Of a stretch of 9,715 nucleotides of DNA, positions 1-6,133 are shown piece after piece. Origin of the DNA: Micrococcales bacterium. Lineage in GTDB: Bacteria; Actinomycetota; Actinomycetes; Actinomycetales; Dermatophilaceae. Below the pieces are notes generated by a model. The model did not search any database. It saw only the letters and a list, made by a program, of their open reading frames with translations, and had not been told where the DNA came from. The stretch spans positions 3,510 to 13,224 of the forward strand of contig PKWT01000109.1 of the NCBI GenBank assembly GCA_003132125.1, given 5' to 3'. Both the position numbers and the translations under genes were made by a program. Each line of letters begins with the position of its first letter. Within the stretch, counting starts at the first letter, position 1.

Positions 1-12
1 GCCAGTCGCGGG

Positions 13-30
13 CGGGCGCTCCAGTGCCCG
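13..30 (+). terminator. GC-rich hairpin upstream of the arsR promoter, possible terminator of a preceding gene
   Basis: The sequence CGGGCGC, loop TCCA, GTGCCCG can form a 7-bp stem with one G-T wobble. No T-run follows it, so it is not a classic intrinsic terminator. It could end a gene lying to the left of the window, or simply be chance in GC-rich DNA. Seen in sequence; function is inference. Confidence 0.2.
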
Positions 31-58
31 GCGACATGCCTACGGTCATCTATATGAT
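31..58 (+). promoter_or_regulatory. Candidate sigma70-type promoter for the arsR-hyf unit
   Basis: A -35-like GCGACA (31-36, four of six matches to TTGACA) is followed after 16 bases by a -10-like TATGAT (53-58, five of six matches to TATAAT). It is the only AT-rich island in the upstream region and lies about 65 bases before the arsR start, leaving a leader of roughly 55-60 nt. It overlaps the palindrome at 55-68, which fits repression by a bound regulator. The prediction is by eye only. Confidence 0.45.
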
Positions 59-68
59 AACTTTATCA
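55..68. promoter_or_regulatory. Candidate ArsR-family operator (6-2-6 palindrome)
   Basis: TGATAA-CT-TTATCA is a perfect 6-bp inverted repeat with a 2-bp centre, AT-rich in a GC-rich background, and overlaps the candidate -10 element. ArsR/SmtB proteins typically bind AT-rich imperfect palindromes with a 2-bp centre over or beside the -10 of their own promoter. The neighbouring arsR gene is the obvious candidate ligand, implying negative autoregulation of the whole downstream unit. The link between site and protein is inference. Confidence 0.5.
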
Positions 69-122
69 AGTGCTTATTCCGGCGAATGATGAAACACGCA
101 TCAGTCCCCAGGAAGGTCACCC

Positions 123-479
123 GTGACGTCAGAGCCGATCTACACACTCAAGGCCGAGTTCTTCAAGACCCTCGGACACCCGGCGCGGATCCGGATCCTG
201 GAGCTGCTGGCCGAGCGCGAGCACTCAGTGACCGAGCTGCTGCCCGAGCTCGGTCTGGAGTCGTCGCACCTTTCCCAGCAGCTCGCTGTCCTGCGCAAGG
301 CCGGCATGGTGGTGGCCCGCAAACAAGGCAACAACGTGATCTACTCCATCGCCTCGAAGGACATGGCCGAGCTGTTGGCGCTGGCCCGCAAGGTACTGAC
401 CGGGCTGCTCACCGACCAGATGGGTCTGCTGAAGGACCTGCAAGCCAGCGCTCGCGCCGCGGCACGAGCAGGCCACTGA
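123..479 (+). CDS. ArsR-family winged-helix transcriptional regulator (Rv0081-like)
   Basis: A 118-residue DNA-binding repressor of the ArsR/SmtB fold. The core is canonical: F14-KTLGHPARIRILELL near residues 15-29, a helix-turn-helix at about 36-59 with recognition helix SSHLSQQLAVLRKAG (47-61), and a wing around 66-74 (RKQGNNVIYSI). There are no cysteines at all, so the classic metal-binding ELCVCDL site is absent and the protein should not be a thiolate metal sensor. The GTG start at 123 is chosen because AGGAAGG (110-116) sits 6 nt before it and the residues right after it (SEPIYTLKAEF) resemble the N-terminus of M. tuberculosis Rv0081 as I recall it. Rv0081 is a regulator linked to the hypoxic response that precedes the same six-gene set. 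The signal sensed is unknown. It likely binds the palindrome at 55-68 and controls itself and the downstream genes, which begin 37 nt after its stop. Confidence 0.92.
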   Translation: MTSEPIYTLKAEFFKTLGHPARIRILELLAEREHSVTELLPELGLESSHLSQQLAVLRKAGMVVARKQGNNVIYSIASKDMAELLALARKVLTGLLTDQMGLLKDLQASARAAARAGH

Positions 480-516
480 TGAATGCGACCAACCCGACTT
501 GCCAGGAGAGGGACCA

Positions 517-996
517 ATGAGCTGGATCGGCAAGATCGCTCGAGTCGGCCGGATGGTCGAGCCCGCACCGGACGCCCCCGAGGCTGCCGTTGCCCCTCCC
601 ACCGGAGTGACTGGCTCGCTTCAGCTGCGGCACGTGGACTGCGGTTCCTGCAATGGTTGCGAGCTCGAGATCACCAGCGCCTTCGCTCCCGTGTATGACG
701 CGGAGCGTTTCGGTGCGCGATTGGTCGCCTCACCCCGCCACGCCGATGCATTGCTTGCGACCGGCGTCGTGACCCACAACATGCGCCAGCCGTTGCTCAA
801 CACCCTGAAAGCCATTCCGGAGCCGCGGGTTGTCATCGCTGTCGGCGATTGCGCGGTCAGTGGCGGCGTGTTCACCAAGGGCTACGGCGTCGTGGGTACG
901 GTCGGCGACGTGGTGCCGGTGGATGTAGAGATCCCTGGCTGCCCGCCCACCCCCCAGCAGATCATCACCGCGCTGCGCAGTGTGACCGGCCGGTGA
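517..996 (+). CDS. hyfI: Hydrogenase-4/complex I-like small subunit (NuoB/HyfI family, Rv0082-like)
   Basis: A 159-residue iron-sulfur protein of the NuoB/HycG/HyfI family, the subunit carrying the single [4Fe-4S] cluster that passes electrons to or from the active site at the large-subunit interface. The ligand pattern is intact: CGSCNGCE (Cys42, Cys45, Cys48), GDC (Cys112) and PGCPP (Cys142). Cys45, 48, 112 and 142 are the probable cluster ligands; Cys42 is an additional cysteine. About 30 residues at the N-terminus are Pro/Ala-rich and probably flexible, and no signal peptide or membrane segment is seen, so it should sit on the cytoplasmic side. Start ATG 517 is preferred over an in-frame TTG at 499 because AGGAG (504-508) lies 8 nt before the ATG and would fall inside the longer reading. 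The stop overlaps the next start by 4 nt (GTGA), indicating translational coupling. Confidence 0.93.
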   Translation: MSWIGKIARVGRMVEPAPDAPEAAVAPPTGVTGSLQLRHVDCGSCNGCELEITSAFAPVYDAERFGARLVASPRHADALLATGVVTHNMRQPLLNTLKAIPEPRVVIAVGDCAVSGGVFTKGYGVVGTVGDVVPVDVEIPGCPPTPQQIITALRSVTGR

Positions 997-2999
997 CCAC
1001 CACCATCGACGCCTCCCCCGCCGCGCCGGCGCTGGGTGAGGGCCCCCGTGCCGCGCGACGGTCGATTGACGGGCCCGCACTGTCCGGAGGGCTCACCGCG
1101 ATCCTCGGAGCGATCGGCCTGACACTCGGGCTGAGCGTGATCTTCGGCGAGCCACGGCAGCTGCGGATCGGTTGGCTACTTCCCCTCGTCGGTGTTCGCC
1201 TCGATCTCGACCCGCTGGGGGGCGTCTTCGTCGCAGCGACCGGTGCCGTCGCAATAGCGGTCGGCATCTACGCCGTCGGTTACGCGAGACGTGAACACTG
1301 GGCTCGCTTCCCGCTGGTCACGCTCCCGCTGTTCGTGGCGGCCATGCTCCTCGTACCGGCAGCCGGCTCGGTGACAACGTTCCTGCTGGCCTGGGAGCTG
1401 ATGGCGGCGACGTCTCTGATCCTGGTGCTCTCAGAACACCGCCGTAAGGAAGTCAGGTGCGCAGGGGTCTTCTACGCGATCATGACCCAGTTGGGCTTCG
1501 TGTTCATCCTGATCGCCCTGGTGGTCTTGTCCGCCACCGGGGGCGGCGACGCCTTCACCACCATCGCGGCGAACGTGGACAACCTCACGCCGGGCCCCCG
1601 CAACGCAATCTTCCTACTCACGGTCCTGGGATTCGGGTCGAAGGCCGGCCTGCTCCCGCTGCACGCATGGCTGCCCAAGGCGCATCCCGAAGCGCCGAGC
1701 CCGGTCTCGGCGTTGATGAGCGCGGCGATGGTCAACATGGGGATCTACGGCATCATCCGCATCGACCTCCAGCTGCTCGGCCCCGGCCCGCACTGGTGGG
1801 GCCTGACGCTCATGATCTTCGGCGCCGTCTCCGCTGTCTTTGGGGTGCTCCAGGCCTCTGTGTCCACCGATCTGAAGCAGTTGTTGGCCTACTCGACCAC
1901 CGAGAACATGGGACTGATCACGCTAGCTCTGGGTGCCGCTGCGCTCCTCACGTCTTCGGGTGCGCCGACGGTGGCTGCCATCGCGTTGACCGCCGCGCTC
2001 CTGCACCTGCTCAGCCACGCTGCCTTCAAGACGCTCGGCTTCCTGGCAGCTGGATCGGTGCTTGCCGCGACCGGGCTGCGCGACCTGGACAAGCTCGGCG
2101 GCCTGGCCCGCCGGATGCCGGTCACCACCGTCATGTTCGGCATCGCCGCGCTCGGCGCTTCCGGCTTGCCGCTGGGCGCCGGTTTCGTGAGCGAATGGCT
2201 CCTGTTACAAAGCCTCATCCACGCCCCGCACGACAGCATCACCCTCGTGGCGCTGGCGATGCCCTTGTCGGTGGGCGCGGTCGCACTCACCACTGGGCTC
2301 GGGATCGCCGCCATGGTCAAGGCGTTCGGGGTCGGGTTCCTGGCTCGCCCCCGTTCGGCGGCCGCCGAGGCCGCCCGGGAAGCACCCAAGAGCATGCTCG
2401 CCGGAATGACGCTGGCTGCGGCTGCCTGCGTGATATTCGCGGTCGCCCCAGCCCTGCTCAGCCCCGCCCTGCAGCGGGTCCTGGCTGTGCTGCCTACAGT
2501 CGGTGGCGACTCCGCCGGTCCACAGATCGACACGATCCTGCGCCTGCCCGGTGTCGCCGGATCGATGTCGCCAGCCCTGCTCGCGGCCGCCCTGGCCATC
2601 GCGGTTCTGCTCGCGTTTGTTCTCGCGCGCTGGGGTGGGCGGCATCGTCCCCCCGTGATGGTGACCCCGCTGTGGGCCTCCGGCGCAGATTCGCTCAGCC
2701 CCCGGATGCAATACACCGCAACGTCTTTCGCAGAACCCTTGCAGCGCGTCTTCGATGACATCCTGCGCCCGGACACCAACGTGGAGGTCACCCACTTCGC
2801 CGAGTCGCAGTACTTGGTCGAGAGGGTCAGCTACCGGACTCTTATGGTCGACCCAGTGGAACAACGCTTCTACACCCCGGTGGTCCGCGCCGTGACGATC
2901 TGGGCCCAGCTGGTGCGCCGCGCTCATACCGGCAGCGTGCACCTCTACCTGGCATACGGCGCGGCAGGTCTGCTCATCGTTCTCCTGGTCGCTCGATGA
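993..2999 (+). CDS. hyfB: Proton/sodium antiporter-like membrane subunit HyfB (Rv0083-like)
   Basis: A 668-residue polytopic membrane protein of the NuoL/M/N-Mrp antiporter family, closest in layout to HyfB/HycC. It is a predicted ion-translocating arm of the complex. Charged residues expected for ion transfer are present within membrane helices: Glu135 in WELMA, Lys217 in GFGSKAGLLPLHAWLPKAHPE, Lys295 in DLKQLLAYSTTENMG, and His342/Lys346 in LSHAAFKTLGF. A soluble-looking stretch near the C-terminus (PLWASGADS...YTATSFAEPL) is typical of HyfB and is followed by a final membrane helix. The first roughly 33 residues are polar and lie before the first helix. The GTG at 993 overlaps the hyfI stop (GTGA); the reading frame is open back to 849, but that part lies inside hyfI, so the longer form is rejected. 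No independent ribosome site is evident. Length is normal for the family. Confidence 0.93.
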   Translation: MTTTIDASPAAPALGEGPRAARRSIDGPALSGGLTAILGAIGLTLGLSVIFGEPRQLRIGWLLPLVGVRLDLDPLGGVFVAATGAVAIAVGIYAVGYARREHWARFPLVTLPLFVAAMLLVPAAGSVTTFLLAWELMAATSLILVLSEHRRKEVRCAGVFYAIMTQLGFVFILIALVVLSATGGGDAFTTIAANVDNLTPGPRNAIFLLTVLGFGSKAGLLPLHAWLPKAHPEAPSPVSALMSAAMVNMGIYGIIRIDLQLLGPGPHWWGLTLMIFGAVSAVFGVLQASVSTDLKQLLAYSTTENMGLITLALGAAALLTSSGAPTVAAIALTAALLHLLSHAAFKTLGFLAAGSVLAATGLRDLDKLGGLARRMPVTTVMFGIAALGASGLPLGAGFVSEWLLLQSLIHAPHDSITLVALAMPLSVGAVALTTGLGIAAMVKAFGVGFLARPRSAAAEAAREAPKSMLAGMTLAAAACVIFAVAPALLSPALQRVLAVLPTVGGDSAGPQIDTILRLPGVAGSMSPALLAAALAIAVLLAFVLARWGGRHRPPVMVTPLWASGADSLSPRMQYTATSFAEPLQRVFDDILRPDTNVEVTHFAESQYLVERVSYRTLMVDPVEQRFYTPVVRAVTIWAQLVRRAHTGSVHLYLAYGAAGLLIVLLVAR

Positions 3000-3958
3000 G
3001 CGCCCTGGCAGTCGCGGCCGCGGCCCTGCAGGTGGTGGGCGTCCTGGCCGGCGCACCGCTGGTCGTCGGCGGGATGCGGCAGGTCCGCGCACGTCTTGAG
3101 GGTAGGGCCGGAGGCGGTATCGGTCAGCCGTGGCGAGACCTGCGAAAGCAGTTGCGTAAGCAACAGATCACACCGAGTGGAACCACTGTGGTGTTCGCCC
3201 TGGCGCCAGCGGTCGTGGCTGGCAGCACGCTGTTGATCGCCGCGATCGTGCCGCTCATCGCCCTCGGTTCACCGCTGGACTCGGCCGCGGACCTTTTTGG
3301 CGTCGTCGGCCTGCTGTTCCTGGGAACAGTCGCCCTGACCCTGGCCGGTATCGACACCGGCACCGCGTTCGGCGGCATGGGGTCGAGCCGCGAGATCACC
3401 ATCGCCGCCCTCGTCGAGCCCACCATCCTGCTCGCCGTGTTCGCCCTGTCCGTCCCGGGAGGGTCCGCCAACCTGGCGGCCATCGTCGCCGCGACGGCGA
3501 ACCACCCTGAACAGCTGGTGTCACCGGGGAGTCTGCTGGCCTTCGTTGCCCTGGCCATCGTGATCATCGCCGAGACCGGGCGGCTGCCGGTGGACAACCC
3601 CTCGACCCACCTCGAGCTGACCATGATTCATGAGGCGATGATTCTGGAGTACGCCGGTCCCAAGCTGGCACTTGTCGAGTGGGCCAGCGGTATGCGGCTC
3701 ACGGTCCTGCTGGGGCTGGTGGCGAACCTGTTCATGCCGTGGGGTATCGCCGGGTCTGACCCATCGTTCCTCGCAGTACTGATAGGTCTCGTCGCGATCA
3801 CCGTCAAGGTCGTTGTTCTGGCCGGTCTGCTTGCCGCCGGTGAGGTGTTCATCGCCAAGCTTCGGCTGTTCCGGGTGCCCGAGCTGCTGGCCGGCTCGTT
3901 CCTGCTGGCGCTGCTCGCGGTGACCGCGTCCTACTTCCTCGGCACCCCCACGAGCTGA
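2996..3958 (+). CDS. hyfC: NuoH-like membrane anchor subunit HyfC/HycD (Rv0084-like)
   Basis: A 320-residue integral membrane protein of the NuoH/HycD/EchB family, which docks the soluble Fe-S arm onto the membrane arm and lines the site where redox energy is coupled to ion movement. The first cytoplasmic loop has the family pattern RLEGRAGGGIGQPWRDLRK (33-51). The central signature is very clear: ETGRLPVDNPSTHLELTM followed by IHEAMILEYAG (residues 193-221), with acidic residues Glu193, Asp200, Glu207, Glu213 and Glu218. About eight hydrophobic helices can be seen. The ATG shares ATGA with the hyfB stop. The M. tuberculosis counterpart is named hycD, although formate hydrogenlyase function has not been implied by its sequence. 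Length is normal. Confidence 0.94.
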   Translation: MSALAVAAAALQVVGVLAGAPLVVGGMRQVRARLEGRAGGGIGQPWRDLRKQLRKQQITPSGTTVVFALAPAVVAGSTLLIAAIVPLIALGSPLDSAADLFGVVGLLFLGTVALTLAGIDTGTAFGGMGSSREITIAALVEPTILLAVFALSVPGGSANLAAIVAATANHPEQLVSPGSLLAFVALAIVIIAETGRLPVDNPSTHLELTMIHEAMILEYAGPKLALVEWASGMRLTVLLGLVANLFMPWGIAGSDPSFLAVLIGLVAITVKVVVLAGLLAAGEVFIAKLRLFRVPELLAGSFLLALLAVTASYFLGTPTS

Positions 3959-4001
3959 TCCCCATGACACCCACGCCACGACATGAACAGATAGAGCTCC
4001 G

Positions 4002-4664
4002 ATGACCCAAGCCACCTTCACCGGCGTTCTCGATCTTGCCGCGGGAGCGTTCTTGCTGGCCGCTGTCCTCATCGTGTGGCGCCGCGAGCTGCGCGCCATG
4101 GTTCGGATGCTGGCCTGGCAAGGCGCAGCCCTGGCCACGATCCCCCTCGCTGTGGGCATCTACCAGGCGGACGCGGCTCTCATCATTGTCGGAGTCATCG
4201 TCCTGCTCCTGCGGGCAGTCGTCCTGCCGCTCCTTCTCGCGCGGGCCGTCGGCACCGAGGACCACGAACGCCGCGAGAGCACACCCCTCGTCAATACGAC
4301 GACGTCTCTGCTGATCACCGCAGTTCTGACCGTCCTGGCCTACGCGGTGACCCGGCCGATCATCGCCCTTGACCCCTCCCCCGCCACCCGCGCCGTGCCG
4401 GCCGCGTTCGCCGTGATCCTGATCGCTGTCTTCATCATGGTCAGCCGGCGCCGTGCCCTGTCCCAGGCGGTCGGTTTCATGATGCTGGACAACGGGATCG
4501 CAGCCACCGCGTTCCTCATCACCTCCGGTGTCCCCCTCATCGTCGAGCTCGGCGCGTCCCTCGACGTGCTGTTCGCCGTGCTGGTACTGGGCCTGCTCAC
4601 CGGGCACATGCGCCGCACCTTCGGCGACACCGACCTCGATCAGCTACGGGAGCTTCGCGACTGA
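4002..4664 (+). CDS. hyfE: Hydrogenase-4 membrane subunit HyfE (Rv0085/HycP-like)
   Basis: A 220-residue membrane protein with about six to seven hydrophobic helices, matching HyfE in length; the C-terminal half is NuoK-like. That half contains acidic residues within or next to helices: Asp163 (MMLDNGIAATAFLITSG), Glu182 (PLIVELGAS) and Asp188 (LDVLFAVLVLG). I expect Glu at the Asp163 position in many homologues, so this would be a conservative change, but that is from memory. A charged cytoplasmic loop occurs at about residues 82-95 (GTEDHERRESTP). Only a weak AGAG (3993-3996) precedes the ATG, after a 43-nt gap from hyfC; a 13-codon ORF (3964-4005) ends on this start. The stop overlaps the next ATG by 1 nt (TGATG). 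Confidence 0.9.
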   Translation: MTQATFTGVLDLAAGAFLLAAVLIVWRRELRAMVRMLAWQGAALATIPLAVGIYQADAALIIVGVIVLLLRAVVLPLLLARAVGTEDHERRESTPLVNTTTSLLITAVLTVLAYAVTRPIIALDPSPATRAVPAAFAVILIAVFIMVSRRRALSQAVGFMMLDNGIAATAFLITSGVPLIVELGASLDVLFAVLVLGLLTGHMRRTFGDTDLDQLRELRD

Positions 4665-6133
4665 TGAACACCTTGCTTCTCCTGCCGATCCTCGCTCCGC
4701 TCGCCGCGGCCGCATTCGCTGCAGCCGTCGGCTGGCGGCGGCTGAGCGCCTTCGTCACCGTCCTCGCAGCGCTGTCGATATTGATGACCGCGGCCGTTCT
4801 CGGCTCCCAGATCGGGTCCGGAACGCGATTCGGCGTTGGGCATCTGCTGCGCGCCGATGCCCTCACCGTCACCATGCTCATCGTCATCGGGACGGTGGGC
4901 ACCCTGGCCACCTGGGCCAGCGTCGGTTACATCAAGGCAGAGCTCGCCCACGAACACACCGACCAACGAGGCGCGAACCTCTACGGCGTCCTGGTGCCCA
5001 TCTTCCTGGCCGCGATGTCGCTGGCAGTCCTGGCCAACAACATCGGCCTGATGTGGGTGGCCATCGAAGCCACGACCGTGGCCACGGCGTTCCTCGTCGG
5101 ACACCGCCGGACCCGTGCGGCGCTGGAGGCGACCTGGAAATACGTCGTGATCTGCTCGCTCGGCATCGCGTTGGCGTTCCTGGGCACCGTCCTGCTCTAC
5201 TTCGCGAGCCTGCACGCCGGCGCATCGAGCGGCACCGCCCTGAACATCGACGTCCTGCTCGCCCACGCCAGCCAGCTCGACCCCAATGTGACCCACCTGG
5301 CCGCCGGACTGTTACTGCTGGGCTATGGCACCAAAGCTGGACTCGTCCCGTTCCACACCTGGCTGGCCGACGCACACAGCCAGTCCCCGGCACCGGTGTC
5401 TGCGTTGATGAGCGGAGTCTTGCTGTCCGTGGCGTTCTCTGCGCTCCTCCGGGTCAAGTCCATTGTCGACCTGGCCCTCGGCACGGGATTCCTACGCGCC
5501 GGACTGCTCATCGTCGGTCTCCTGACCCTGCTTATCGCCGCGTCACTACTCGTGGTCCAGACCGACTTCAAACGGATGCTGGCCTACTCCTCCATGGAGA
5601 ACATGGGCCTGGTCGCTGTTGCGGCAGCCGCCGGCACCAAGCTGGCAATCGCCGCGCTGCTGCTGCATGTTCTTGCTCACGGGATCGGAAAGACGCTGGT
5701 ATTCCTCGCGGTCGGACAGCTGCAGGCCGCTCACGACTCCACCGCGATCCGTGACATCACCGGTGTCCTCGCCCGATCGCGACTGATAGGGGGCGCCTTC
5801 GCTGTAGGGCTGGCAGTCCTGCTCGGTCTGCCACCATTCGCCATGTTCGCCAGTGAGCTGTCCATCGCTCGAGCGCTGGCGAGCGCCCACCTGGAGTGGG
5901 CGCTCGGCGCCGCGTTGCTGCTCGTCGTCATCGCGTTCGCCGCGCTGGTCCGCAACGGCAGTCGGATGTTGCTGGGCCCACCGGACCCGAGCGCACCGAC
6001 GATCGCCGTGCCGCGCTCCGTCGCCGGGGCACTCGTCACCGGTGTCACTCTCAGCGTTGCTCTGGGTCTGACCGCCGGACCACTCACCCAGCTTTTCCGC
6101 ACTGCTGCCACCATGCTCGGAGCCACCCCATGA
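4664..6133 (+). CDS. hyfF: Antiporter-like membrane subunit HyfF (Rv0086/HycQ-like)
   Basis: A 489-residue NuoN/NuoL-type membrane protein, the second antiporter-like subunit of this complex. Ion-transfer residues are kept: Glu135 (WVAIEATTVATAF), Lys224 (GYGTKAGLVPFHTWLADAHS), Lys303 (DFKRMLAYSSMENMG), and His335, His339 and Lys343 (LLHVLAHGIGKTLVF). The pattern PAPVSALMSG after the second motif is the usual proton_antipo signature. It is shorter than HyfB because it lacks the C-terminal extension, which is normal for HyfF. It starts on the TGATG overlap with hyfE and its stop overlaps the next start (ATGA), so its translation is likely coupled on both sides. It shares only family-level similarity with HyfB and is not a tandem copy. 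Confidence 0.93.
   Translation: MNTLLLLPILAPLAAAAFAAAVGWRRLSAFVTVLAALSILMTAAVLGSQIGSGTRFGVGHLLRADALTVTMLIVIGTVGTLATWASVGYIKAELAHEHTDQRGANLYGVLVPIFLAAMSLAVLANNIGLMWVAIEATTVATAFLVGHRRTRAALEATWKYVVICSLGIALAFLGTVLLYFASLHAGASSGTALNIDVLLAHASQLDPNVTHLAAGLLLLGYGTKAGLVPFHTWLADAHSQSPAPVSALMSGVLLSVAFSALLRVKSIVDLALGTGFLRAGLLIVGLLTLLIAASLLVVQTDFKRMLAYSSMENMGLVAVAAAAGTKLAIAALLLHVLAHGIGKTLVFLAVGQLQAAHDSTAIRDITGVLARSRLIGGAFAVGLAVLLGLPPFAMFASELSIARALASAHLEWALGAALLLVVIAFAALVRNGSRMLLGPPDPSAPTIAVPRSVAGALVTGVTLSVALGLTAGPLTQLFRTAATMLGATP

Noticed and set aside
101..109. AGTCCC as half of a DosR-type box before arsR
   Set aside because: The M. tuberculosis counterpart is linked to DosR, so I looked for the palindromic box, but only one half (GTCCC) is present and no matching GGGAC half stands at the right distance.
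86..520. A 144-codon open frame beginning at tandem ATGs before arsR
   Set aside because: It overlaps the clear ArsR gene in another frame, and its translation is Arg/Pro/Ala-rich without recognisable motifs, typical of an out-of-frame reading of GC-rich DNA.
849..992. A longer HyfB starting at 849
   Set aside because: The extra 48 codons lie inside hyfI in another frame, where the conserved hyfI PGCPP motif is encoded. The GTG at 993 gives the usual GTGA overlap.
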